A model generated the notes under the pieces. It did not search any database, was not told the origin of the DNA, and saw only the letters and a program-made list of their open reading frames with translations. A stretch of DNA of 64,000 nucleotides from G963668655 sp963668655. GTDB lineage: Bacteria > Myxococcota_A > SURF-8. Shown here piece by piece: positions 17,485 through 26,159 of this stretch (positions are counted from its first letter, which is position 1; the number at the start of each line of letters is the position of its first letter). Made by a program: the position numbers and the translations under genes. The DNA is taken from the NCBI GenBank assembly GCA_963668655.2, contig CAXXPQ010000002.1:682001-746000 (forward strand), in the 5' to 3' direction.

Positions 17485-18447
17485 TCACTGCGGCTGACTT
17501 CTCCACTCGTCGTGAGCCGAGGAGGTGCGGGCGCATCCCACCGTGCAGCGCGTGTTGCACTTCTTATACCGATAGAACTGCTCTTTCAGATCCTCCAGGG
17601 TGTAATTCAGAAGCGGCTTTTCGAAACGCTCCCGCTGCTGGCTGCACCAGTGAACCAGCCCGAATTCGTCCACGTACAGGTAACGCGCCCCGGCGCGGCA
17701 TTTGAACGGCGCCTCGCCCGTCTCCAGAAGGCGCTCGCGATAGCCCTTCGATTCCGCGAAACGACGGCCCAGCTTGCGCTTGGCCTCTTCATAAACCGCC
17801 CGTTCCTCCCGGTTCAGGGTCAACTGCCCCGAGCCGTCGTGGACCAGCAGCACCCGGGGAAGAAAGCCCTGCTCCCGGGCGAAATCGATCATCTCCAGGA
17901 CTTCCTCGGGCGGTCCCGCGCCGATGACCCCGGAAAGCTGCACCCGGAAGCGTCCCAGACGGCTGACCATGCGCAGCTTCTCGCGCAGGGGATCCAGAAC
18001 TTTCACCGTGATTTCATTGGGTTTCACGCCGTCGATGCTGATCTGAAGATCCGTCAACCCCGCTTCGTTCAGCTCGCGGATCTTCCTTTCCGTAAACAGA
18101 TAGGCGTTGGAAATCATCATGCGCGCCACGAATCCCCGCTTCGTGGCGTAACGCACCACGTCGGCGATCTGCGGATGCAGAAGCGGCTCGCCGCCCGTGA
18201 ACTCGATGGCCAGGCTGCCGAGTTCGTAGGCCGCGTCGATGCGACGCTTCAGTTCCTCCAGCGGCACGGGGTCGCCCGTACGCGTGTATTCGTTGCAGTA
18301 TCCGCAGGCCAGGTTGCAGCGACGGATCACCACCATCTGCACCAAAAACGGGCTGAAGCGAAGCTGGTTCGCCATGGAAAGCTTCCGGCGGGGACGATCC
18401 CAGGCGAAACGAAGCGCCGAACGGAATCGACCGTGTCTGTTCAACAT
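17485..18447 (-). CDS. Radical SAM protein
   Basis: A 320-residue radical SAM enzyme. The Fe4S4-binding motif CNLACGYC (C44, C48, C51) is followed by EFTGGEPLLHPQI (the GGE SAM-binding strand) and ISIDGVKP, all in standard positions. The C-terminal part has CRAGARYLYVDEFGLVHWC and KKCNTRCTVGC, an auxiliary cysteine region like a shortened SPASM or twitch domain, which points to a peptide- or protein-modifying or related activity, but no substrate peptide is evident nearby. The start at 18447 is fixed by AAGGAG at 18454-18459; the ORF is open to 18570 without a ribosome site. It converges on glgA with a 24-bp gap. Confidence 0.85.
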   Translation of the reverse strand: MLNRHGRFRSALRFAWDRPRRKLSMANQLRFSPFLVQMVVIRRCNLACGYCNEYTRTGDPVPLEELKRRIDAAYELGSLAIEFTGGEPLLHPQIADVVRYATKRGFVARMMISNAYLFTERKIRELNEAGLTDLQISIDGVKPNEITVKVLDPLREKLRMVSRLGRFRVQLSGVIGAGPPEEVLEMIDFAREQGFLPRVLLVHDGSGQLTLNREERAVYEEAKRKLGRRFAESKGYRERLLETGEAPFKCRAGARYLYVDEFGLVHWCSQQRERFEKPLLNYTLEDLKEQFYRYKKCNTRCTVGCARTSSAHDEWRSQPQ

Positions 18448-18599
18448 CCTCTTCTCCTTCCCTCGATATCCGATTCCGTCTGAAACGGCGAAAGTTTGCA
18501 GGGCAATATACGCCTTTCCGGCTTCGGGCGCAACTATCCGGCCGAATGGACAGGCCATCCGCGACAGCACGTCCTCCGCGCCGGAAATCGATTCGTCTC

Positions 18600-18629
18600 T
18601 TGCGAGGGCGGCGGAAATGGATATATAAT
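18600..18629 (+). promoter_or_regulatory. Promoter of the FG-GAP gene
   Basis: TTGCGA at 18600-18605, 18 bp, perfect TATAAT at 18624-18629. Confidence 0.6.
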
Positions 18630-18752
18630 CGCGGCATCGAAGTCGAATCGTCGGGTGGATGCTGAATCCGTAAAGAATGTCATCGAAGTAGCCGATATGA
18701 AGGATCCGTGAAGCTCATCCGCCGCCCTTTTCTCGATGAAAGGAAAAACGCC

Positions 18753-21536
18753 ATGGCGCGCCTCGTTTCTCTTGTCGTTCTCGGTTGTGTCTGGATGGTC
18801 CTGTTTTCCGGAACGGCCCCGGCTTTCGCCGAGGAAAAAACGCTTTCCTACGACGACGGCACGGCGGACACCTGGCTTGAAAACCTGGGAGCGGGAACCC
18901 TGGAATCCATCATGTTCTTCATGGAACATCCCGCCACGGTGCAGCGCTTCCGGCTGATGTTTAAAGCCGCCGGACCGGTGGAGATCCATCTCTGGGGCGA
19001 CGGCGGCGGCAACGACCCGGATCGCTCCAAGGATCTCGTGGCTCCCATTTCCCGTACTATCGAGGAAAACGAGATCGACCAGTGGGTGGAATTCAGTGTG
19101 GCGGACCTGGACGCCCCCGGGGGCGACCGCGCCATGGTGGAAGTGCGGGCGCTGCGTTACCTGCACGTGGGCATCATCCGCCAGACGGGCGGCCCACCCC
19201 TTGCCCTGGACACCTCGTCGGCGGGCCAGGGCTGGTCGGCGGTCTATCCGGCGAACGATCCGGTCACCAAGTACGGAATCAGCGACGGTAATTACATGGC
19301 CCGAGTGGACGTGAACTATCACGATAAGGCCACGGATCTTCTGTTCGAGGATCTGACGGAAGCCGCCGGGCTTTCGGCCTCCAGCCGCCCGGCCTGGGGC
19401 GACATCGACAATGACGGCGACGACGACCTTCTGGCCTCGGCCTCGAAACTTTTCCGCAATAACGGAGACGGCAGTTTTACGGACATCAGCGAAGCGGCCG
19501 GAATCACGGGAATTTCCGGATCCGGAGTCTTCGCGGACTACGACAACGACGGGCATCTGGACTATTACGCCTTCGGTAGCGGCGACACGGAGGAAACCCG
19601 GGACCGTCTGGTGCACAACAACGGCGACGGCACCTTTACGGCGGTGGACCAGAACGAGGGACATCCGTCGGACCTGGTTCCCACGGAAGCCGCCGCCTGG
19701 GCGGACTACGACCGGGACGGCTGGGTGGATCTGTACGTGGCCAGCTACGAAGTCCGCGACGAGGAAGGCAACAGCACCTGCTACGGCGACCGGCTGTGGA
19801 AGAACCTGGGCTTCGGTGTCTTCAAGGACGTGACACGCGAATCGGGCATGGAACAGATCTACGCCCAATGCGGGCGCGGACTGGCCTGGGGAGATTTCGA
19901 CAACGACGGCTGGCCGGATCTCTACGTGGCCAACTACCGCCTGGATCCGAACTTCCTGTTCCACAACAACGGCGACGGCACCTTCACGGACGTGGCGGAG
20001 GAGCGGGGCGTCAAGGGCGTCATGCAGCAGTTGTACTACGGCCACAGCATCGGCGCGGACTGGGGAGATTTCGACAACGACGGCGACCTGGACCTGTTCG
20101 TGGGCAACCTGGCCCATCCGCGCTTCATCGATTTCTCGGACAAGAGCATGCTGTACCTGAATTCCGGCGCGCCGGACTACACGTTCACCGACATCCGGGA
20201 ATCGGCGGGCATCGCCTATTCCGAAACGCACTCGGATCCGGTGTTTTTCGATTACGACAACGACGGCTGGCTGGATCTGTTCGTCACGGGCGTTTACACG
20301 GAATACATCTCTTTTCTCTATCACAACAACCGGGATCAGACCTTCACGGAAACGGGCTACGAAACCGGTCTGTGGCTCCGTAACGGCTGGGGCGTCTCCG
20401 TTTCGGACTACGATCGGGACGGCGATCTGGACGTGATGACCAAACAACTGTTCCGAAACGGGCTCGACCCCGACGGATCGTCCAATCACTGGCTCCAGGT
20501 GCAAATCATCGGCCACAAAACCAACCGGGCGGGCATCGGCACGCGCGTGCGGGTGGTCACCCCCGCAGGTGGCCAGATTCGCGAGGTGCAGGGCGGAAAG
20601 GGAACCGGGGCACAGAACTCCATGGTGCTGCATTTCGGCCTGGGACAGGCCACGGAAATCAGCGAAGTGCGGGCCTTTTTCGCGGACGGCGGCGAAGCGA
20701 CCGTGGAAAACGCCGTCGTGGACACGCGCATCGTGATCGAGGAGAGCGGGACGCCCGAGTGCCGGAATCAGGACGGCGAGTGCCTGTCCGCGACGCGGCT
20801 GCACACCTGCCGGAACTGGACCTGGGTGGACATCGACTGCCCGGACGGATGGACCTGCGAGGACCGATTCTGCGTCAATCCCAACGAGCCCGAATGCCTG
20901 TTCGACAGCGACTGCGGCGAATGCGCCTTCTGCACGAACAGCCAGACCTGCCAGGAGATCGAAACCGAATGCCGCCAGCACGCCGATTGCTCCGAGGGGC
21001 TGATCTGCAAGTTCACCAACGACCCCTGCATCGGTTTCTGCGTGGAATGCCTGAACGATTCCACCTGCGACGATTGCTTCACCTGCGACACGGACAGCAA
21101 CACCTGCGTACCCGTGGAAACGGATTGCGAGACGGACGAGGACTGCGGGGACGGCCAGGTCTGCGAACCGGTGGAATGCGGCGGCGAATGCGTGGATGCT
21201 CCGGACGGCGATGCGGAGACGGAACAGGACGGCGATGCGCCGGAATGCGTGCTGGACATGCAGTGCGGATCCTGCGAAACCTGCGAGGACGGCGTTTGCA
21301 CCGCCATGACGGATGAATGCGCCGATCACGAGGACTGCGGGGAAGGCATGGAGTGCGTGCCGGGCGCCTGCGCCAGCGTCTGTCAGCCCGTTTCAACCGA
21401 CGGCGACATCGCCGACGGAGACGACGGATCCGGGAACACGGGCGGCGGGGGAGGCTGCACGGGCGTTCCCCCGTCTTCCGCCTGGTGGCTGGCGGGTCTT
21501 GGCGGGCTCTTTTTCCGCCGCAGACGGCGACGGTGA
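18753..21536 (+). CDS. FG-GAP/ASPIC surface protein with MYXO-CTERM-like tail
   Basis: A 927-residue exported protein. Signal peptide about 1-27 (ending APAFA). Residues 190-560 are FG-GAP/VCBS-type repeats with calcium-type loops such as DIDNDGDDDL, DYDNDGHLD, DFDNDGWPD and DYDRDGDLD. Then comes an ASPIC/UnbV-like domain (about 565-660: NHWLQVQIIG, GIGTRVRVVTPAGGQ, GKGTGAQNS, LHFGLGQA), a cysteine-rich region with DGD motifs (about 665-890), and a tail GGGGGCTGVPPSSAWW, a hydrophobic stretch and RRRRRR at the very end. That tripartite tail matches MYXO-CTERM/rhombosortase-type sorting signals, so the protein is probably processed and lipid-anchored or secreted at the surface. The ATG at 18753 is preferred over a GTG at 18708. 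Function unknown, possibly adhesive. Confidence 0.85.
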   Translation: MARLVSLVVLGCVWMVLFSGTAPAFAEEKTLSYDDGTADTWLENLGAGTLESIMFFMEHPATVQRFRLMFKAAGPVEIHLWGDGGGNDPDRSKDLVAPISRTIEENEIDQWVEFSVADLDAPGGDRAMVEVRALRYLHVGIIRQTGGPPLALDTSSAGQGWSAVYPANDPVTKYGISDGNYMARVDVNYHDKATDLLFEDLTEAAGLSASSRPAWGDIDNDGDDDLLASASKLFRNNGDGSFTDISEAAGITGISGSGVFADYDNDGHLDYYAFGSGDTEETRDRLVHNNGDGTFTAVDQNEGHPSDLVPTEAAAWADYDRDGWVDLYVASYEVRDEEGNSTCYGDRLWKNLGFGVFKDVTRESGMEQIYAQCGRGLAWGDFDNDGWPDLYVANYRLDPNFLFHNNGDGTFTDVAEERGVKGVMQQLYYGHSIGADWGDFDNDGDLDLFVGNLAHPRFIDFSDKSMLYLNSGAPDYTFTDIRESAGIAYSETHSDPVFFDYDNDGWLDLFVTGVYTEYISFLYHNNRDQTFTETGYETGLWLRNGWGVSVSDYDRDGDLDVMTKQLFRNGLDPDGSSNHWLQVQIIGHKTNRAGIGTRVRVVTPAGGQIREVQGGKGTGAQNSMVLHFGLGQATEISEVRAFFADGGEATVENAVVDTRIVIEESGTPECRNQDGECLSATRLHTCRNWTWVDIDCPDGWTCEDRFCVNPNEPECLFDSDCGECAFCTNSQTCQEIETECRQHADCSEGLICKFTNDPCIGFCVECLNDSTCDDCFTCDTDSNTCVPVETDCETDEDCGDGQVCEPVECGGECVDAPDGDAETEQDGDAPECVLDMQCGSCETCEDGVCTAMTDECADHEDCGEGMECVPGACASVCQPVSTDGDIADGDDGSGNTGGGGGCTGVPPSSAWWLAGLGGLFFRRRRRR

Positions 21537-21598
21537 AGGTTCTCTCTCCCCAGGACTTCGGTGCGATGGACGGAACCGGCCGGGGTTGACGAAAACAC

Positions 21599-21626
21599 TT
21601 GAAATCCCCGTGGGAACCTTTATAAT
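21599..21626 (+). promoter_or_regulatory. Promoter upstream of hpf
   Basis: TTGAAA at 21599-21604, 16 bp, perfect TATAAT at 21621-21626. The transcript would carry both the 37-codon ORF and hpf. Confidence 0.65.
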
Positions 21627-21705
21627 AAAATACAGGAATGAGATACGCATCGAACATACATTATTTTTCCCGGAATAAAACAGGCGGAAGGAGGGGTTTA
21701 ACCAG

Positions 21706-21819
21706 ATGCGGGCGCTTGCGCGCCGAGCGGCGGGAGTTCGGAAACCGAAGGAATTTCCGCCATGTCGAAGGCGTTTCACGCCTTCCCTGAACACCCATAT
21801 TGGAGGCAAGATACCATGA
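21706..21819 (+). CDS. Candidate 37-residue ORF coupled to hpf
   Basis: An ATG at 21706 follows a strong purine site (GGAAGGAGGGG, ending at 21696) and opens a 37-codon frame whose stop TGA overlaps the hpf start as ATGA. The peptide is basic (starts MRALARRAAGVRKPKEF) and resembles nothing I know. It could be a small protein, a leader peptide controlling hpf translation, or chance; the ribosome site and exact overlap argue for translation. Confidence 0.4.
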   Translation: MRALARRAAGVRKPKEFPPCRRRFTPSLNTHIGGKIP

Positions 21820-22136
21820 ACGTCACCATCCGATTCAAAGGCTTCGACGCATCGGACAGCGTCCGGCATTACGTGGAAGACCGGGCCACCAAACTGGACA
21901 AATTTCTTCCCCCCACGGCGATGCTCAACGCCACCCTGGAGGATGACAAGGTTCGAAAGATCGCAGAATTGAACCTTCGTCACAAGGGATCGGATTACGT
22001 TGCGAAAATGGAGAGTGAGAATCTGCTCAGTTCCATCGACGAGGCCGTTGACAAGTTGGTGCGCCAGATTTCCAGAGCCAAGGATAAGAAATCCAAACGC
22101 TCCGGAAATACAAAGGATATTCTCCCCGATCTGTAA
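21816..22136 (+). CDS. hpf: Ribosome hibernation promoting factor, short form
   Basis: A 106-residue HPF/YfiA-family protein that binds the 30S decoding region and silences ribosomes in slow growth. It starts MNVTIRFKGFDASDSVRHYVEDRATKLDKFL and has the family's beta-alpha-beta-beta-beta-alpha order with the second helix SIDEAVDKLVRQISRAKDK. It lacks the C-terminal dimerisation domain of long HPF. The ATG at 21816 has GGAGG at 21802-21806. A strong terminator follows, so it ends its operon. Confidence 0.92.
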   Translation: MNVTIRFKGFDASDSVRHYVEDRATKLDKFLPPTAMLNATLEDDKVRKIAELNLRHKGSDYVAKMESENLLSSIDEAVDKLVRQISRAKDKKSKRSGNTKDILPDL

Positions 22137-22160
22137 GCGTTTCCCGGATTGACCTCCCGG

Positions 22161-22195
22161 GCGAGGGGCCGAAGCGGTCCCTCGCCTTTTTTTTC
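22161..22195 (+). terminator. Intrinsic terminator after hpf
   Basis: GGCGAGGG (22161-22168) pairs with CCCTCGCC (22180-22187), then a run of seven T. Confidence 0.92.
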
Positions 22196-22221
22196 TCATC
22201 TCCCCGTCAGGAAGGCGGACC

Positions 22222-22941
22222 ATGAAAAAAACGACGCCCGTCAGCGGATGGATGGCCTGTTTTCTGTTTTTCCTGATTTTCGCAACACCCATGGGCTGCT
22301 CGAAAACCGAAACGGCCCCCGACAGCGTTCCGAAAGCCAGGGATATTCCGTCCGAACTTCCGGAAAAACCGTCGGATCCGGAGAAAAGCGAAGCCTCCGC
22401 GAAACCGGCCCCCTCCGTTTCCCCCCGATGGGACGCGGAGGACGGCGAATGGCGCGGACCGGCGGCGAACGAATCCTCGGACGTGAAAGACGCCTATCGA
22501 GTGTCTCCACAAGGCGTGGGGCCCTGGACGGCCTGCATGAGCGGGGACGATCTGCGCAAGAAGCCCGGCATGGAACGATGCCCCGGCCTTCCCGAAATGT
22601 CCGACCTGCGCTGCTATGTCCAGAGACGGAAGGGCGTGGATCGGCCCCCGCTTCTCCAACTGTGGCTGGAACGGGATCGGCTGGCGCGCGTGACGATTCT
22701 CGGCCGGCCCTACCGTACCGCGGAAGGCGCGGGTCCGGGCGAACCCCTGGCCGGTATCCGGGCGCGATATCGAAATCTTCAGTTTCTACAGGGAGATGAA
22801 GGGCAATGGATCGCGACCTCTCCCGCTTTGGGCATTCACTTCCACCTGGCGGACAAACACGCGGCGAATCCCGACGCCATCGACCCCTTCACCAAGGTCA
22901 CGCAAATGGAGGTCGTCTTCTCCTGCGACGAAATTCCATAG
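22222..22941 (+). CDS. Predicted lipoprotein of unknown function
   Basis: A 239-residue protein with a signal peptide and lipobox TPMGC (Cys about residue 26), then a Pro/Glu/Ser/Lys-rich low-complexity spacer to about residue 70 and a compact C-terminal domain. That domain has four cysteines (ACMSGDD, ERCPGLP, LRCYVQ, FSCDEIP). Nothing identifies a function. The ATG has GGAAGG just upstream. It sits 27 bp past the hpf terminator and shares its layout (lipobox, disordered spacer, small domain) with the next gene, so the two may be functionally related. Confidence 0.7.
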   Translation: MKKTTPVSGWMACFLFFLIFATPMGCSKTETAPDSVPKARDIPSELPEKPSDPEKSEASAKPAPSVSPRWDAEDGEWRGPAANESSDVKDAYRVSPQGVGPWTACMSGDDLRKKPGMERCPGLPEMSDLRCYVQRRKGVDRPPLLQLWLERDRLARVTILGRPYRTAEGAGPGEPLAGIRARYRNLQFLQGDEGQWIATSPALGIHFHLADKHAANPDAIDPFTKVTQMEVVFSCDEIP

Positions 22942-23120
22942 AATTTCCGCAGGAGTCGCTTTCATCGCTTGCCGAATGATATCGCGGAGGAGACATTTCG
23001 TTTCCACTCCGAACCGTTCGGCGCACGCCGGACAAGAGGGCTCGACGATCGCCCCAGGATGCATAATTCAAATACACGTCATTTAAACATGCGCGGCTTT
23101 CCAAGCCCGCTCCGTTATGA

Positions 23121-23126
23121 TATAAT
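23121..23126 (+). promoter_or_regulatory. Possible -10 box of the 23167 gene
   Basis: Perfect TATAAT in a locally AT-rich stretch, 40 bp ahead of the start codon; the matching -35 is poor (TTTCCA at 23098-23103, 17 bp away). Confidence 0.4.
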
Positions 23127-23166
23127 TAATGGAATATGGGTTTTCTCTTTCGAGGACGGGTGACAC

Positions 23167-23790
23167 ATGCGAATTCGCGGACGGAGTTTTCATCGGGGAT
23201 GCTTGCTGATGGCTTTCATGGGGCTTTGGGCCGTCTTCGGCTTCGGCTGTCAACCCCATACGGAAGTACCGGACAAGGACGCGAGAACTTCCGGCCCGGC
23301 CGAGAACGGACCGCCTCCCATTTCCGTCCCGGTGGAGTTCTCTCCGGAAGCGGATTCCCCGGCGCCGCCCCCCAGCCTGGACCCCGTGTTTCGTTCCATG
23401 GAAAGCGCTCCGGACTGGGTGGAGAACGGCCCCATTCCAACGGACGAACTGGCCGTGGCCGTGGGCAAGGGCAGCAGCGTGAAAAACGTATACGAAAGCC
23501 AGCACAAAGCCCTGGTGGCGGCCGCCACGAAGCTGCTGAAAGAACAGTTCGGAGACAAGACGCGGGTGGAGGTTCGGGTGGAGTGGCTGACGGGAGCCGA
23601 CCGCATCACCGTGAGCATGGAAGCCCTGGTCCACCTGGGAGCCGACCCGGTGGTGGTGCGGGATCTGATTATCGACGGTTCCTATTACGAAGTCTGGGAA
23701 ACCTCCGGCCAGAAGGTCTGGGTCTTCTGGGCGCGCGTCTATTGGCCTTTGGAACAATACCGCAAGATCCTTCGGGAAAGCTCCATCTGA
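23167..23790 (+). CDS. LPP20-like lipoprotein
   Basis: A 207-residue lipoprotein with lipobox GFGC (Cys about residue 28), a Pro/Glu-rich spacer, and a domain starting APDWVENGPIPTDELAVAVGKGSSVKNVYESQHKALVAAA. The combination PDWV, then a gap, then a G-x-G turn followed by a helix with repeated alanines is the pattern of LPP20/FlgP-type lipoproteins, some of which act in flagellar or envelope assembly. No flagellar gene is nearby, so the role is open. Similar in layout to the preceding lipoprotein gene but separated by 225 bp with its own -10 candidate. Confidence 0.6.
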   Translation: MRIRGRSFHRGCLLMAFMGLWAVFGFGCQPHTEVPDKDARTSGPAENGPPPISVPVEFSPEADSPAPPPSLDPVFRSMESAPDWVENGPIPTDELAVAVGKGSSVKNVYESQHKALVAAATKLLKEQFGDKTRVEVRVEWLTGADRITVSMEALVHLGADPVVVRDLIIDGSYYEVWETSGQKVWVFWARVYWPLEQYRKILRESSI

Positions 23791-23849
23791 AGAACCCGCC
23801 TAACCGTTCTTCCACAAACCTCGCGGCTCGCTCCGATAGCGAGAAAACG

Positions 23850-23881
23850 AAAAAAAACGGGGAACCCGGCCGGGCTCCCCG
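23850..23881 (-). terminator. Intrinsic terminator of rpsU
   Basis: On the minus strand CGGGGAGCCCGG pairs with CCGGGTTCCCCG (23858-23881), followed by eight T (23850-23857). Confidence 0.9.
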
Positions 23882-23916
23882 CTTGCATGCCATGCAGATC
23901 CTTAACTTTTTTCCGG

Positions 23917-24138
23917 TCAGCGATTCGCGTTTTTGCGACGGCGGCGTTCCGCCTCGTCCTGCTTGCGTTTGCGGCGCACGGACGGCTTTTCGTAGAAACG
24001 GCGTTTCTTCAGTTCCTTGTACAATCCTTCCTGGGCCATTTTCTTCTTCAGAACCCGGATGGCCTTTTCAAGGTCGTCGGAAACCCGCACCTCCAGGCAC
24101 TGCATCTGCGCCCCACGGGTAAATTTCTTGAAAGCCAC
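23917..24138 (-). CDS. rpsU: 30S ribosomal protein bS21
   Basis: A 73-residue basic ribosomal protein of the small-subunit platform, helping mRNA engagement in initiation. EVRVSDDLEKAIRVLKKKMAQEG and LKKRRFYEKPSVRRKRK are the diagnostic bS21 segments, and length is typical. The start is a GTG at 24138 with a near-perfect ribosome site GGAGGTGAT at 24144-24152. It is a single-gene unit with its own promoter and a strong terminator. Confidence 0.95.
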   Translation of the reverse strand: MAFKKFTRGAQMQCLEVRVSDDLEKAIRVLKKKMAQEGLYKELKKRRFYEKPSVRRKRKQDEAERRRRKNANR

Positions 24139-24232
24139 GCGTCATCACCTCCCATCTTTTCGGAATTCCCCCCGCCGTCAGGGGCCCGGCAAGGAGTCCG
24201 CCCGAGACATAAAGACCCGGAGCGGGATGGAA

Positions 24233-24261
24233 TCGGTACCAAGAAACCGCCGGGTTGTCAA
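24233..24261 (-). promoter_or_regulatory. Promoter of rpsU
   Basis: TTGACA at 24256-24261, 17 bp, TACCGA at 24233-24238 on the minus strand, giving a leader of about 90 nt. Confidence 0.5.
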
Positions 24262-24319
24262 GCAAAATCCGGGATTTCTCCACGTTTTCGTGTCTGCCGT
24301 TTCGGGAAGGAAGCCGCGG

Positions 24320-25000
24320 TCAGGAAAGAATTCGCTGGTACAGCGAGTGGATGAAGTCGGCCCACACCAGACGTTCGTCTTCCTCGAATTCCAATCGGGC
24401 TCCGAAACCCGAACTGGTTCCCAGTCTGCGCGCCTGGCTTTCATCGACGCCGTAAATCACTTCTCCCGTCCCGGAGATGGGTTCCTTTCCCGGCGGAATG
24501 GCGGCCCAGAAGGCGAACGTCGTCCCCGGATCCGGTATTTTTTCGGAAAAGGTCTGGATAAAGGCGCCTCCCAGGCTCACGTTGCCGCTTTCGGTTCGAA
24601 AACGTCGGTTGTTCAGCCGAAGTTCGAAGGGCACGGCCGAATAAACCCGCAAATCCTCTCCCATGGAGCGGCAGGATATCCGCAGAGCGTCCAGAAAGCG
24701 CCGATACTCCGGCCAGTTGGAGGATAATCGGCCTTCCGTCTCGAAATAATCCAGGCCGGCTTGGGGATCCTGCCGGCGTTGACAGGATAGGATTTCGGCC
24801 TCGAACTCATACCGGGAATGGAAATCCGGCATTCCGGCCAGGCGGACGGTTTCTCCGGGAACCACCGAACGGGAACACCGCAAGCCAAGCCGGTCCGACG
24901 CGGCGGCCACGAGCAACACCGTGGAATCCATCGTGTTATCGGGCAATTGCGACTCCATCCGGACGTTGATGCGGAGGACGGGGACTTCGCTGTCATGCAT
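24320..25000 (-). CDS. PilZ-domain protein
   Basis: A 226-residue soluble protein. The C-terminal half (about 118-220) has PilZ features: a strand-rich region with VPFELRLNNRR, GNVSLGGAFIQT (matching the PilZ consensus N-x-S-x-x-G) and GFGARLEFEEDE at the end. The N-terminal half is also strand-rich and may be a degenerate second copy. The classic R-x-x-x-R is not obvious, so cyclic-di-GMP binding is uncertain. The start at 25000 is set by AAAGGAG at 25009-25015; an upstream in-frame ATG at 25147 has no such site. It parallels the PilZ segments of the HD-GYP protein at 3075-4949, especially the shared GAFIQT motif. Confidence 0.75.
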   Translation of the reverse strand: MHDSEVPVLRINVRMESQLPDNTMDSTVLLVAAASDRLGLRCSRSVVPGETVRLAGMPDFHSRYEFEAEILSCQRRQDPQAGLDYFETEGRLSSNWPEYRRFLDALRISCRSMGEDLRVYSAVPFELRLNNRRFRTESGNVSLGGAFIQTFSEKIPDPGTTFAFWAAIPPGKEPISGTGEVIYGVDESQARRLGTSSGFGARLEFEEDERLVWADFIHSLYQRILS

Positions 25001-25207
25001 GATCGGATCTCCTTTGCTTCCGTAATAATCGGATGCAGGGAGGAAAACGTGAAGAGGGTTGATTGAAAAATGAGGCCGGCGGGAAACGACCGCTGCCCAT
25101 GGGCGGCCGGAGAAATGCGCTTCTTCCAGAAAATAGAACAATCTCAATTATTTGAAAGAAAAGGCCGCGCCGGGCGATACGTGGCGGAAAGCCCTTGCCG
25201 TACCGTC

Positions 25208-26113
25208 TCAGCCTTCGGATTCCGCTCCCGCAACCACCCGCGCCAGAGCGGCGTAATAGAAGCCGAAGCCCGTCATTCGTCGCGAAGCGTCCTTCCAGTA
25301 CATGCGTCGATAGGCGTCCGCGCCCATGTTTTCCAGAAGGCCGAAGCCCCGCTCGCGAAGGAAAACCGATGCCTCTTCCGGGTCCAGACCCCAGATCCAC
25401 GGCTCGTTTTCCCGCGCCACCCTGGCCATGGGAATATGCGCCCGTTCGAAAGTCCGCGTGCCTTCCAGCAGCCCCCGGTGAAGATAGGTAAAGGCCAGCA
25501 GGCTGCCCGGCGGGCACTGGCGCGACAAGGCCCGCAGGGTCGCGTCCACGGCCGTTTCCCGGAGATAATGGGCCACGCCTTCCCACAGAACGAAGACGGG
25601 CGACGTTCGGTCCAGTTCCGCCCGACTCCAGACATCCTCCAGATCCTGACGGGCGAGATCCGCTTCCAGGTACGTTACGCTGCCGTACGAAACATCGGAA
25701 AGCTCGCGCATGCGCGCCTTCTTCGCCGCCTGGGTGGCCGGATGATCGATCTCCACGATCCGGCAATTCTCCAGTTCCGGCATGCGTTCGGCGCGACAAT
25801 CGTAGCCCGCGCCCAGAAGAACGATTCGGCGGATACCTTCGCTTACGGCCATACGCAACCAGTCGTCGATGAGCCGGGTGCGGGCGATGCCCGAAGACAT
25901 GGCCCCACCGGAACGCCACTCCACGAGCGAACGCACGAAACCGCCGACGACCGGCAGGGCCGCCAACCGCACGTAGCGCCCCGGCTCGGAACCGAGAAAG
26001 GCCAGGGACAGGGGATCTTCGAAAAGGCGGGACCGCGCCGGTCTGCGAACCGTTTCCATCGCTCGGAAAGCGGCCTGCCATTCGGCGGTTCGACTGGCTT
26101 CATCTGGTTGCAT
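25208..26113 (-). CDS. SAM-dependent methyltransferase, LCM-like family
   Basis: A 301-residue class I methyltransferase of the family that includes leucine carboxyl methyltransferases and TIGR00027-type proteins. The SAM site is IVLLGAGYDCRAERMPEL, preceded by the family's R-x-R-L-I-D-D-W segment (ARTRLIDDWL) and followed by VEIDHPATQAAKKARM and FVLWEGVAHYLRETAV. The substrate is unknown; related proteins modify small molecules or protein carboxylates. The ORF is open far upstream, antisense-like in composition; I place the start at the ATG 26113 behind an AGGG site, with 26137 as an alternative. It follows the 26160 gene closely and is probably co-transcribed. Confidence 0.8.
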   Translation of the reverse strand: MQPDEASRTAEWQAAFRAMETVRRPARSRLFEDPLSLAFLGSEPGRYVRLAALPVVGGFVRSLVEWRSGGAMSSGIARTRLIDDWLRMAVSEGIRRIVLLGAGYDCRAERMPELENCRIVEIDHPATQAAKKARMRELSDVSYGSVTYLEADLARQDLEDVWSRAELDRTSPVFVLWEGVAHYLRETAVDATLRALSRQCPPGSLLAFTYLHRGLLEGTRTFERAHIPMARVARENEPWIWGLDPEEASVFLRERGFGLLENMGADAYRRMYWKDASRRMTGFGFYYAALARVVAGAESEG

Positions 26114-26159
26114 GCTCGCACCCTGAAATGAATTCATTTGCCGCGCGGAAAAGGACGCC

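Noticed and set aside
18534..21329. 931-codon minus-strand ORF
   Set aside because: Antisense to the FG-GAP gene, whose domains are clear; this frame has no recognisable domain.
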